Assembly (NCBI GenBank): GCA_029987395.1
Contig: DALTVX010000130.1
Span: 1-16,597, forward strand
Source of the DNA: Methanocorpusculum sp.
GTDB taxonomy: Archaea; Halobacteriota; Methanomicrobia; Methanomicrobiales; Methanocorpusculaceae
Direction of reading: 5' to 3'
DNA length: 16,597 nucleotides
The position numbers and the translations under genes are program-made. The notes beneath the pieces were generated by a model. The model was not told the DNA's origin. It made no database searches and saw only the letters and a list, made by a program, of their open reading frames with translations. Position 1 is the stretch's first letter. Each line of letters starts with the position of its first letter. Below, in pieces: positions 6,107 through 13,378 of this stretch.

Positions 6107-6817
6107 ATGAAGCCAGTACTTCGCCATCAGCTTGCCGAGAAGATGGCAGGAGAGATAACCCTCTCCGATTCGCCCGGCAAAGCTCTGAAAAAATGGCGTA
6201 CAAGTTTTCAGATAGCTCCAGGTGTACTCGCAGATCATCTTGGAGTTTCTCCATCCGTTATCAGTGATTATGAAAGCGGCAGGAGAAAAAGTCCGGGAAC
6301 TGGTGTCGTTGGAAAAATCGTAGACTCGCTTCTGAACGTTGACGAAGAAAATGGTGGGACATACATCAAAAAGTATGGCAAACTTCTATTCTCGGATTAT
6401 GATGATGAGGTCATTTATGATATCCATGACTTCGCTTCATCTGTCCCAATCAGGGATTTATCCGAACAGATCGATTGTTCACTCATCTGTGGGGAGCTTG
6501 ATTCCCAGATTTTCGGCTATACTGTTATCAATAGTACCAATGCCATTTTGAATCTTTCACCCAATGAATTCAACCGCATTTATGGCTGGAGCACGGAACG
6601 CGCTTTGATTTTTACGGATATTTCAACCGGGAAATCTCCGATGATCGCGATCCGCGTCACTCCCTTCAAACCCCCTTATGTGATCCTTCAGGGGATAGAT
6701 GTGGAACATGTCAGCCCGCTCGTCAAAAAGCTTGCAGAAAAAGATCATATTACCGTTCTTTGTACTCCCCTCGGAGTTCAGGATCTCATTACACGTTTGA
6801 GGAAAACACAATGGTAG
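6107..6817 (+). CDS. XRE-type HTH transcriptional regulator heading the mevalonate operon
   Basis: The 236-residue protein has an N-terminal XRE-type helix-turn-helix at about residues 25-75 (ADHLGVSPSVISDYESGRRK is the recognition part). Residues about 85-236 form a mixed alpha/beta domain with no enzyme motif that I recognise; it could bind a ligand or mediate dimers. The protein fits the predicted archaeal regulators of COG1709 type. Its gene overlaps the HMG-CoA synthase gene by seven bases, so it is almost surely co-transcribed with the first mevalonate steps and is a good candidate to control them and its own promoter. A TATA-like box 25 bases upstream of the ATG supports this start. 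The target and effector are unknown. Confidence 0.75.
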   Translation: MKPVLRHQLAEKMAGEITLSDSPGKALKKWRTSFQIAPGVLADHLGVSPSVISDYESGRRKSPGTGVVGKIVDSLLNVDEENGGTYIKKYGKLLFSDYDDEVIYDIHDFASSVPIRDLSEQIDCSLICGELDSQIFGYTVINSTNAILNLSPNEFNRIYGWSTERALIFTDISTGKSPMIAIRVTPFKPPYVILQGIDVEHVSPLVKKLAEKDHITVLCTPLGVQDLITRLRKTQW

Positions 6818-7854
6818 GCATAATCACCTACGGGGCATACATTCCCCGTTTCAGAATAAAAACCGAAGAGATCGCTCGTGTCTGGGGTGCAAATGCCTCT
6901 GAGATCACCGGCGGTCTTGGCGTTTTTGAAAAAGCAGTTCCCGATTACGATGAGAACACAGCCACATTTTCCGTTGAGGCTGCACGCTCGGCCCTTCGCC
7001 GCCGTTCGATAGACCCAGCCGATATCAAGGCAGTCTACGTAGGGTCCGAATCGCATCCGTATGCCGTCAAACCCACCGCAGTAACGGTAGGAGAGGCAAT
7101 CGGCGCGACCCCCATTATGACGGCGGCCGATTACGAGTTCGCCTGTAAGGCGGGAACTGCTGCGATCCAGACCTCGATGGGCCTGGTATCATCAGGAATG
7201 ATGAAGTACGCCGTTGCGATTGGAGCGGATACCGCCCAAGGAGCCCCCGGCGACGCACTAGAATATACGGCGGCTGCCGGAGGAGCGGCATTTGTTATCG
7301 GCAATGATGATCCGATAGCAGAAATCCATGAGACCTGCTCGTACTCCTCGGACACTCCCGACTTCTGGCGGCGTGAAGGTGAGGATTATCCCAGACACGG
7401 AGGAAGATTCTCTGGTGATCCTGGCTACTTCAAACATATCATGGGTGCAGCCAATTTGATGATGGAGCTTCGCGGAACAAAACCGTCCGATTATACGTAT
7501 GCTCTTTTTCACCAGCCGAATGCAAAATTCCCGCAAAAAGTCTCAAAAATGCTGGGCTTCACACAGGAACAGATCAAGACTGGACTTCTGGCTCCAACTC
7601 TTGGAAACACCTACAGTGGTGCTGTTCCTCTTGGTTTAGCGGCTATTTTGGATGAAGCAAAACCCGGTGACCGGATATTTGTTACAAGTTATGGAAGCGG
7701 TGCAGGATCCGATGCCTTTGACATAACCGTGACCGACGCGATCTTAAATAAAATTGACAGGTCTCGTGCTCCGACCGTTCAGCAGATGCTTTCCACGAAA
7801 AAGTATCTTGACTATGCAGTGTATGCCCGGCATAAGGGCAAGATCCGGATGTGA
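6811..7854 (+). CDS. Hydroxymethylglutaryl-CoA synthase (archaeal type)
   Basis: The 347-residue enzyme joins acetyl-CoA and acetoacetyl-CoA to HMG-CoA, the second step of the mevalonate route to archaeal isoprenoid lipids. The catalytic triad is visible: E80 in VGSES, C112 in YEFACKAGTAA and H234 in ALFHQPNAKF. The GSGAGSDAF loop near the C-terminus is also typical. The start at ATG 6811 follows a GAGG site at 6799-6802 and gives the usual MVGIITYGAYIP N-terminus; an upstream in-frame codon at 6760 lies within the regulator gene and is not needed. The gene overlaps the regulator by seven bases and is followed eight bases later by the thiolase. In Methanothermococcus the three enzymes form one complex that passes acetoacetyl-CoA directly, and the same arrangement is likely here. 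Confidence 0.93.
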   Translation: MVGIITYGAYIPRFRIKTEEIARVWGANASEITGGLGVFEKAVPDYDENTATFSVEAARSALRRRSIDPADIKAVYVGSESHPYAVKPTAVTVGEAIGATPIMTAADYEFACKAGTAAIQTSMGLVSSGMMKYAVAIGADTAQGAPGDALEYTAAAGGAAFVIGNDDPIAEIHETCSYSSDTPDFWRREGEDYPRHGGRFSGDPGYFKHIMGAANLMMELRGTKPSDYTYALFHQPNAKFPQKVSKMLGFTQEQIKTGLLAPTLGNTYSGAVPLGLAAILDEAKPGDRIFVTSYGSGAGSDAFDITVTDAILNKIDRSRAPTVQQMLSTKKYLDYAVYARHKGKIRM

Positions 7855-7862
7855 GGTGAATC

Positions 7863-9026
7863 ATGAGAGATGTTGCAGTTATTGGTGCAGGAATCACAAA
7901 ATTTGGAGAAAGATGGGACACATCTTTCCGTGACCTGTGTACAGAAGCAGGTATCGCCGCGCTTGAAGACGCAAATGTGGCGGGAGAACAGATCGATGCA
8001 TTGTTTGTCGGTTCAATGTCCGCGGGCAGATTTGTCGGTCAGGAACATGTAGGAGCACTCGTTGCTGATTATGTGGGCCTTGGAGGAGACCTTCATGTAC
8101 CGGCGACCCGCGTTGAGGCAGCCTGTGCATCAGGTGGTCTTGCATTCCGCCAGGCAGTAGCCGCCGTGTCCTCTGGCATGTCTGACATTGTCATCGCCGC
8201 AGGCGTTGAGAAGATGACGGACGTCGGAGATTCGACAGATGTTCTCGCCGGAGCCGCAGATAGAGAATGGGAAAGTTTCGCAGGAGCAACGTTCCCGGGT
8301 CTGTATGCCATGATCGCATGTGACTACATGCACAAATACGGTCTGACCCGTGAGCAGCTTGCTCAGGTTGCGGTCAAAAATCACTACCATGGAGCAAGAA
8401 ATCCTTTTGCCCACTTCCAGAACGAGATTTCCCTCTCGACGGTGATAAATTCAACCCTCGTTGCCTCACCTCTGAGGCTCTTCGACTGCTCGCCAGTTTC
8501 AGATGGAGCTGCGGTCGTCGTTGTATGCTCGCTTGAAAAAGCACGAGAGTTTACCGACACCCCGATCAAGGTCCTTGCTTCAGCGCAGGCGGGTGACACG
8601 ATCGCATTACACGATCGCCCTGATTTTTCTACAATGGGTGCGACCGTTGTAGCAGGAAACTCGGCGTTCCGCCAGGCCAAGCTCGAACGAAAGAATATTG
8701 ACTTCGTGGAAGTTCATGACTGTTTCACGATAGCAGAGTTATGTGCTATCGAGGATCTCGGCTTTGTTGCGAAGGGAACTGCCGGCAAGTTCACCGAGCA
8801 GGGAGAGACCCAGCTTGGCGGAAAGCTTCCTGTAAACACCTCCGGGGGTCTCAAGGCATGCGGCCACCCTGTTGGTGCCACAGGTATCAAGCAGATCTGG
8901 GAAGTTGTCCAGCAGCTTCGCGGCGAAGGCGGCAAACGTCAGGTCGAAGGAGCAGAAATAGGTATGACACAGAATGTTGGCGGAACCGGTGCTACGGTCG
9001 TATCACACATCTTCGGGAGGATCTGA
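7863..9026 (+). CDS. Acetoacetyl-CoA thiolase (archaeal SCP2-type thiolase)
   Basis: The 387-residue thiolase condenses two acetyl-CoA to acetoacetyl-CoA, the first mevalonate step. Expected active-site parts are present: the nucleophile C88 in VEAACASGG, H285 in EVHDCFTIAE, and C333 and H335 in GGLKACGHPVGATG. The start is fixed by a strong GAGGTGA ribosome site at 7853-7859, part of which is the stop codon of the HMG-CoA synthase gene. The following DUF35 gene begins one base after the stop. The thermodynamically poor condensation is thought to be pulled by tight coupling to HMG-CoA synthase through the DUF35 protein. Confidence 0.93.
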   Translation: MRDVAVIGAGITKFGERWDTSFRDLCTEAGIAALEDANVAGEQIDALFVGSMSAGRFVGQEHVGALVADYVGLGGDLHVPATRVEAACASGGLAFRQAVAAVSSGMSDIVIAAGVEKMTDVGDSTDVLAGAADREWESFAGATFPGLYAMIACDYMHKYGLTREQLAQVAVKNHYHGARNPFAHFQNEISLSTVINSTLVASPLRLFDCSPVSDGAAVVVVCSLEKAREFTDTPIKVLASAQAGDTIALHDRPDFSTMGATVVAGNSAFRQAKLERKNIDFVEVHDCFTIAELCAIEDLGFVAKGTAGKFTEQGETQLGGKLPVNTSGGLKACGHPVGATGIKQIWEVVQQLRGEGGKRQVEGAEIGMTQNVGGTGATVVSHIFGRI

Positions 9027-9027
9027 G

Positions 9028-9420
9028 ATGACAGTAGCACGATTCTGGAGAGAGATCCCCCAGAGATATAATCTGATTGGAACAAAATGTGAGACCTGCG
9101 GTGCTGTATTTTTCCCAGCGAGAACGATCTGTCCTCACTGCCGCAGAGATGGGAAAATCGTTCCTTGCAAATGTTCTGGTAAAGGACATGTCATGACATA
9201 TTCTGTTCTCTCAGCCGCAAGTGACCAGTTCGCTGCCCTGAAACCATATGTTCTGGCAATCATTAAACTCGAAGAAGGGGCAAAGGTCACCTCCCACCTC
9301 ATCTGTGAACCTGACGAAGTTTATATCGGAATGCCTGTCACATCCGTCTTCCGCGTTCTTGATCACGAAGGTTCGGATGGTATCATCCATTACGGAACGA
9401 AGTTCGTTCCGGACCTTTAA
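9028..9420 (+). CDS. DUF35 Zn-ribbon/OB-fold protein, thiolase-HMGS scaffold
   Basis: The 130-residue protein has a rubredoxin-like zinc ribbon with C21, C24, C35 and C38 (CETCG and CPHC), followed by an OB-fold from about residue 45. In the structure known from Methanothermococcus, this protein bridges thiolase and HMG-CoA synthase and helps form a shared CoA site, and its position as the third gene of the set supports the same role here. The start at ATG 9028 has GGGAGG at 9015-9020, and the gene begins one base after the thiolase stop. An earlier in-frame codon at 8974 lies inside the thiolase gene and gives a non-family N-terminus. The last codons form a terminator-like hairpin. Confidence 0.9.
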   Translation: MTVARFWREIPQRYNLIGTKCETCGAVFFPARTICPHCRRDGKIVPCKCSGKGHVMTYSVLSAASDQFAALKPYVLAIIKLEEGAKVTSHLICEPDEVYIGMPVTSVFRVLDHEGSDGIIHYGTKFVPDL

Positions 9421-9426
9421 TTTTTT
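9393..9426 (+). terminator. Hairpin plus T6 terminator of the mevalonate operon
   Basis: CGGAACGAAGTTCGTTCCG (9393-9411) is a perfect inverted repeat with 9-base arms around one G, still within the DUF35 coding region. It is followed by the TAA stop at 9418-9420 and TTTTTT at 9421-9426. Hairpin plus U-tract looks like a bacterial-type intrinsic terminator; archaea mainly need the T-tract. Confidence 0.65.
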
Positions 9427-9487
9427 ATTACATTGTTCGATCCTAAGCGCACGGATTTTTCGCCGCGTCATCGATTTCCGCATCGCA

Positions 9488-9498
9488 TTTTTTATATC
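9488..9498 (+). promoter_or_regulatory. TATA-like element upstream of ech (distal)
   Basis: TTTTTTATATC is a good TATA-type match but lies about 265 bases from the echA start. It is either a distal ech promoter, a promoter for an unseen RNA, or a chance match in an AT-rich stretch. Confidence 0.3.
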
Positions 9499-9532
9499 TG
9501 TAGATTATTTTCTCAAAAAATCTGTCAGAACA

Positions 9533-9546
9533 TGCTGTGATCAGCA
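9533..9546. repeat. TGCTG-TGAT-CAGCA inverted repeat upstream of ech promoters
   Basis: Perfect 5-base arms around a 4-base spacer, 14 bases before a TATA-like box at 9560. It is GC-richer than its surroundings and well placed to be an operator for the ech operon, but no binder is known. Confidence 0.35.
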
Positions 9547-9559
9547 GGTCGACTTGTTG

Positions 9560-9612
9560 AATAATTTATATGATAACTGATAAATATAATTGATATATTG
9601 TCATTTATATCG
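9560..9612 (+). promoter_or_regulatory. ech: Probable promoter cluster of the ech operon
   Basis: Two strong TATA-type boxes occur here: AATAATTTATATGA at 9560-9573 and CATTTATATCG at 9603-9613, with GATAAATATAAT and GATATATTG between them. The second predicts transcription start near 9630-9635 and so an untranslated leader of about 125-130 bases before echA, long compared with the leaderless genes elsewhere in this window. Confidence 0.5.
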
Positions 9613-9760
9613 CTAACTCGGGATTTATTTGGGAATCATGTTTTAGTAATGGCATTTTTACTTTAGCCTTTTTCACTCCTTTCTCCTCTGGGTGAATATC
9701 TATGGTCCCATTAGAATGATTAATAATGATGAATGTCAATACTTTCAACAAGTGATATCT

Positions 9761-11707
9761 ATGTACCCGCCGGAACTCATTGCCATACTGATATTGCTGC
9801 TTGTTCCCGTTATTGCCGCAATTTTTTTAGCGGTATTCAAACCCGATCTCGTACGCAACATTTTAGTGGGCATAACATCGGTCATAATCATAGGGACATC
9901 TCTCTTTCTTGCATGGAAAGCATGGCTTGCTCCCATATCCGTGACCCTAGGGAATGCTGAATGGATCAGCACTCTTTTATTTATCGTTGAACTCGCCATA
10001 GCCCTCGTGATTTTGGCACTTTCAATTAAATACCGAAAAATACTCCCTCTTATTCTCTCAGTTGTTCAGCTCTCTCTAATTCTAACGCTTGAACTGCTTA
10101 GTATTGGCAGACCAGAGGTGGTACAGACTTTTATGGTCTCCAATCTTTCGGCAGTGATGGTCCTTATCATCGGCATAATTGGTACGCTCATTTGTGTCTA
10201 TGCTCTTGGATACATGAAGGATTATCATGAGCACCAGACCAGTGTTCCGGTCAGAAAACGATACTTTTTCGCTGTAATGTTTCTCTTCCTCTCGGCAATG
10301 TTCGGGCTTGTTCTTTCTAACAATCTGATGTGGATCCTGTGCGCTTGGGAAGTAACAACACTGTGTTCTTTCCTCTTGATTGGATACTCACGTACACCTG
10401 AAGCGGTTAAAAATGCATTTTGTGCTGTGTGGATGAATCTGATTGGCGGGATTTGTTTCACCGTTGCAATGATCTATCTGATCTACCTAAATTCATCGGG
10501 AATTCTTCTCTCGGTAAACTATCTTCTCCATTTCCCGAATGTAGCTGCCCTAACGATACCTCTGGCGCTTATCGCCGTTGCTGGATTGACTAAAGCCGCT
10601 CAGATGCCGTTTTCAACTTGGCTCACGGGAGCAATGGTTGCTCCAACTCCAGTATCTGCCCTGCTTCATTCCAGTACGATGGTCAAGGCAGGTGTGTATC
10701 TTTTGGTACTCTTTGCGCCCCTTTTCTCACAGACATGGGTCGGGGTCTTCCTTGCCCTGATTGGGGCGTTCACCTTCGTTGTCACCTCGGCGCTGGCGAT
10801 CTCTCAAAGCAATGCGAAGAAAGTTCTCGCATACTCAACGATAGCTAATCTCGGTCTGATCACCGCATGTGCTGGTATCGGGACGCCAGAGGCAATCATG
10901 GCTGCCATTTTGCTGATCATCTTCCATGCGGTCTCAAAGGCTTTACTCTTCCTTTGTGTCGGCGCGGTCGAACACAAGATCGGAAGCCGGGACATTGAAG
11001 ATATGGATGGACTTCTTGTTCGTCTCCCTCTTCTTGCCACAATGATGGTCATCGGTATCTGCGGGATGTATCTTGCACCGTTTGGTATGCTTATCTCCAA
11101 ATGGGTGGCTCTGGAAGCATTTTTGACCGCCCCTCTTGGATGTATATTAGTCTCCCTTCTTGCCTTTGGAAGTGCTTTCACTATCTTCTTCTGGACCAAG
11201 TGGCTTGGTAAACTGTTCATGAGGATGGCCAGACCACCTGCAGAAAAGATCGTTCTCCACATCTCCGAGAAGATCTCAGTGATTGTTATGGGCGTTCTTG
11301 TGATCTCATGCTGTCTTGGATTCCCATTGATCATTTCCGGCGTGATCATACCGTATCTTAACAGTATCCATCAATATTTCTATCAATCAAGCAACGGATT
11401 GTATTCCTTTGACACCATAGTCATGCTTGGTCTTATGGGTGCAATTCTTCTGTTCCTTGTGCTCGGAGCCTTCCTTGGTTCTAAAGCGGGAAAAACGATC
11501 CCGCCGTACATGGGCGGCCGTGCAGTTGACACAGATGGAAGATTCCTCGGTTCTCTTGGGGTATATAAAGAGGCAAAAACCTCAAACTATTATTTCGAAG
11601 AGTACTGCGGTGAGGAAGCTCTCCTTAAACCCTCATGGGTGATCTCAGTGATCCTGATAATCGTAATGCTTGTTCTTGGATTTATGGGGGTAATGATATG
11701 GATATAA
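9761..11707 (+). CDS. echA: Ech hydrogenase subunit A, antiporter-like membrane subunit
   Basis: The 648-residue polytopic protein is related to NuoL and MrpA. It carries the ion-channel residues of the family: E197 in LCAWEVTTLC, K278 in LTKAAQMPFSTW, H303 and K309 in LLHSSTMVKAG, and K447 in GMLISKWVALE. It is the likely ion-pumping arm of Ech, which couples H2 and reduced ferredoxin to a proton or sodium gradient in the cytoplasmic membrane. In methanogens Ech can run in reverse to supply reduced ferredoxin for CO2 reduction and biosynthesis. I chose ATG 9761 because the protein then starts at its first helix (MYPPELIAILILL) with a GTGAT ribosome site four bases upstream; GTG 9692 and ATG 9716 would add a polar segment untypical of the family. 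It is the first gene of the operon and overlaps echB. Confidence 0.92.
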   Translation: MYPPELIAILILLLVPVIAAIFLAVFKPDLVRNILVGITSVIIIGTSLFLAWKAWLAPISVTLGNAEWISTLLFIVELAIALVILALSIKYRKILPLILSVVQLSLILTLELLSIGRPEVVQTFMVSNLSAVMVLIIGIIGTLICVYALGYMKDYHEHQTSVPVRKRYFFAVMFLFLSAMFGLVLSNNLMWILCAWEVTTLCSFLLIGYSRTPEAVKNAFCAVWMNLIGGICFTVAMIYLIYLNSSGILLSVNYLLHFPNVAALTIPLALIAVAGLTKAAQMPFSTWLTGAMVAPTPVSALLHSSTMVKAGVYLLVLFAPLFSQTWVGVFLALIGAFTFVVTSALAISQSNAKKVLAYSTIANLGLITACAGIGTPEAIMAAILLIIFHAVSKALLFLCVGAVEHKIGSRDIEDMDGLLVRLPLLATMMVIGICGMYLAPFGMLISKWVALEAFLTAPLGCILVSLLAFGSAFTIFFWTKWLGKLFMRMARPPAEKIVLHISEKISVIVMGVLVISCCLGFPLIISGVIIPYLNSIHQYFYQSSNGLYSFDTIVMLGLMGAILLFLVLGAFLGSKAGKTIPPYMGGRAVDTDGRFLGSLGVYKEAKTSNYYFEEYCGEEALLKPSWVISVILIIVMLVLGFMGVMIWI

Positions 11708-12567
11708 TGTTTCTCGTAGGTGCGGTATTATTTTTAATACTCGCCCCGATCCTTGGTGGACTTCTTAGCGGTTGTGATCGTATTTTAACTGCCCGTTTCC
11801 AGTCAAGAGTCGGTCCGCCGATCCTTCAGCCGTTCTATGATGTGGCCAAACTCTGGCATAAGGAGAAGGCATTTTCAAACCCTGTGGAGATCATCTTCAC
11901 CACTGCATATCTTGTCCTGATTGCATTTTCCGGGGGGATGTTCGCTACTGGAGGAAATCTACTGTTTGTCGTTTTCTCTTTAGCACTCGCTCACACCTTC
12001 CTCATTCTCGCAGCTTATGCGGCAAATGCCCCATACTCTCATATAGGGGCTGAACGTGAGTTGCTTAGTACGATGATCCTCGAACCGATCCTAATCCTGC
12101 TTGCCGTTGGATTCTTTATGGTCACTGGCAGTTTCGAGACATATCACATGTTCACATCGAATGTTCCGGGAATCGTCTATCTGCCAGGCGTGTTCATTGC
12201 ATTTATTGCAGTTCTGACTCTTGTACTCAGAAAATCACCCTTTGATATCTCAACCTCACACCACGCTCATCAGGAACTGGTGAAAGGTGTGACCTCCTCC
12301 CTTTCGGGAAAGAGTCTTGCCAAAGTGGAGATCGCTCACTGGTATGAGATGATACTTTTCCTCTCAATGATTCTCCTCTTCTTTGCCGGTTATCCGGTGA
12401 TTGCGGTAATCGTGATTGCTCTGGTATTCCTTATGGAACTTATCATCGACAATATCTTCCCGCGTGTGACCTGGAAGATGACGGTCAAGAGTTTGTGGTT
12501 CATCGCCCTCGTCTTTGGAGTAGGAAACATTGTATTCCTTGGTGTCTTTGGAGGTATGTTCTTATGA
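11698..12567 (+). CDS. echB: Ech hydrogenase subunit B, NuoH-like membrane subunit
   Basis: The 289-residue protein has about eight membrane segments and the NuoH/EchB signatures: ARFQSRVGPPILQPFYDVAK and LWHKE after the first helix, GAERELLSTMILEP in the middle, RKSPFDISTSHHAHQELVKG, and a later EIAHWYEMI. It anchors the hydrogenase arm to the membrane and carries the charged path linking electron transfer to ion pumping. The start at ATG 11698 has a GGGGGTAATG site just upstream and overlaps echA by ten bases; a second ATG at 11707, sharing one base with the echA stop, is also possible. Its stop forms an ATGA overlap with echC. Confidence 0.93.
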   Translation: MDIMFLVGAVLFLILAPILGGLLSGCDRILTARFQSRVGPPILQPFYDVAKLWHKEKAFSNPVEIIFTTAYLVLIAFSGGMFATGGNLLFVVFSLALAHTFLILAAYAANAPYSHIGAERELLSTMILEPILILLAVGFFMVTGSFETYHMFTSNVPGIVYLPGVFIAFIAVLTLVLRKSPFDISTSHHAHQELVKGVTSSLSGKSLAKVEIAHWYEMILFLSMILLFFAGYPVIAVIVIALVFLMELIIDNIFPRVTWKMTVKSLWFIALVFGVGNIVFLGVFGGMFL

Positions 12568-12998
12568 GTTCAGCATCAAAATCCCCCTGGCTCCTCCACT
12601 ACAATGCATCTAGTTGTAATGGATGTGATATAGAGATACTCGCCGCATTGACTCCGGTTTACGATGTTGAGCGGTTTGGTATCATAAACACCGGTAACCC
12701 TGCACACACCGATATTTTTGTGGTAACGGGCGGTGTGAACGAACAGAACAAAGTGGTCCTGAAAAATCTCTACGACCAGATCCCTGAGCCGAAGGTGGTC
12801 GTCGCAGTTGGGATATGTGCCTCAAGCGGCGGGGTGTTCCGTGATTGTTACAACATCTCCGGCGGTGTCGATACGATTATCCCGGTGGATGTGTATGTTC
12901 CCGGATGTGCCGTCCGTCCTGAGGCCCTTATCGAAGGCATCATAAAGGCTCTTGGTGTTCTTGAAGAAAAGCGTGCAGCTCTGGAGGGCAAAAAATGA
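12564..12998 (+). CDS. echC: Ech hydrogenase subunit C, small [NiFe] subunit (NuoB-like)
   Basis: The 144-residue protein has the four cysteines that hold the single proximal [4Fe-4S] cluster: C18 and C21 in SSCNGCDIE, C85 in VGICASSGG and C115 in VPGCAVRPEAL. This is the short small subunit of group 4 [NiFe] hydrogenases, without the extra clusters or Tat signal of uptake hydrogenases, so it stays on the cytoplasmic side. It passes electrons between EchE and the ferredoxin EchF. The start codon overlaps the echB stop in ATGA, and its own stop overlaps echD in the same way, indicating translational coupling. An earlier in-frame start at 12495 lies inside echB and is not needed. Confidence 0.95.
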   Translation: MSSASKSPWLLHYNASSCNGCDIEILAALTPVYDVERFGIINTGNPAHTDIFVVTGGVNEQNKVVLKNLYDQIPEPKVVVAVGICASSGGVFRDCYNISGGVDTIIPVDVYVPGCAVRPEALIEGIIKALGVLEEKRAALEGKK

Positions 12999-13378
12999 AT
13001 ATGAAAATCGATCCCATTAATGTTTCTGATGTGCAAAAAATTGCCGGCAAAATGAAAAGCAGCGGGTTTCGCTTGGTTGTTATGACCTGCACACCCGCTG
13101 ACGAAGGCTACTATCTCACCTATTCGTTCGAAAAGGAAACTGATCTCCGGCATTATCGGGTCGCTTTCTCTGAAGGTATGAAGATCCCGTCGATAGGACC
13201 CTCATACGGGGGGGCATTTGTGTATGAGAACGAGATCCACGATCTCTACGGTTTTTCGTTCGAAGGCATGACTCTGGACTTTGGAGGGACGTTCATAAAA
13301 ACATCCGTTCCATATCCGTTCAAAAAGAAAGAACAGCCCGCTCCTACGGTGACTGTGGTCAAGGAGGCAGAGAAATGA
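12995..13378 (+). CDS. echD: Ech hydrogenase subunit D (NuoC-like, 30-kDa subunit family)
   Basis: The 127-residue soluble protein matches the short EchD/NuoC type: an N-terminal alpha/beta part, then SIGPSYGGAFVYENEIHDLYG, which corresponds to the conserved ...A...ERE..DL.G segment of the 30-kDa complex I subunit. The C-terminal 20 residues are lysine- and proline-rich. It has no cofactor motif and is a structural subunit linking EchE to the rest. Both ends overlap neighbours by ATGA, at 12995 with echC and at 13375 with echE. Confidence 0.88.
   Translation: MNMKIDPINVSDVQKIAGKMKSSGFRLVVMTCTPADEGYYLTYSFEKETDLRHYRVAFSEGMKIPSIGPSYGGAFVYENEIHDLYGFSFEGMTLDFGGTFIKTSVPYPFKKKEQPAPTVTVVKEAEK

Larger units (their letters stand above)
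9421..9760 (+). other. 340-base gap upstream of ech, no gene
   Basis: Between the DUF35 stop and the chosen echA start I find no supported gene or RNA. The stretch contains the T6 terminator, a TGCTG-TGAT-CAGCA inverted repeat (9533-9546), three TATA-like boxes, a pyrimidine-rich stretch around 9655-9688, and in-frame upstream start codons for echA at 9692 (GTG) and 9716 (ATG) that I reject. Confidence 0.6.

Noticed and set aside
9421..9580. Open plus-strand frame continuing past the DUF35 stop to 9580
   Set aside because: It has no start codon of its own after the terminator, no ribosome site, and a product without family features. It is a chance opening in AT-rich sequence.
9574..9613. Possible long inverted repeat in the AT-rich ech promoter
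   Set aside because: When aligned with its own reverse complement only scattered A/T positions match, as expected from composition, so it is not a real palindrome.
9692..9760. Earlier echA starts at GTG 9692 and ATG 9716
   Set aside because: They add a polar, asparagine-rich segment before the first membrane helix. ATG 9761 has a GTGAT site and gives the usual N-terminus.
10804..11349. 181-codon minus-strand frame
   Set aside because: It is antisense to echA, whose catalytic residues and family motifs run through this stretch. The product shows no recognisable domain.
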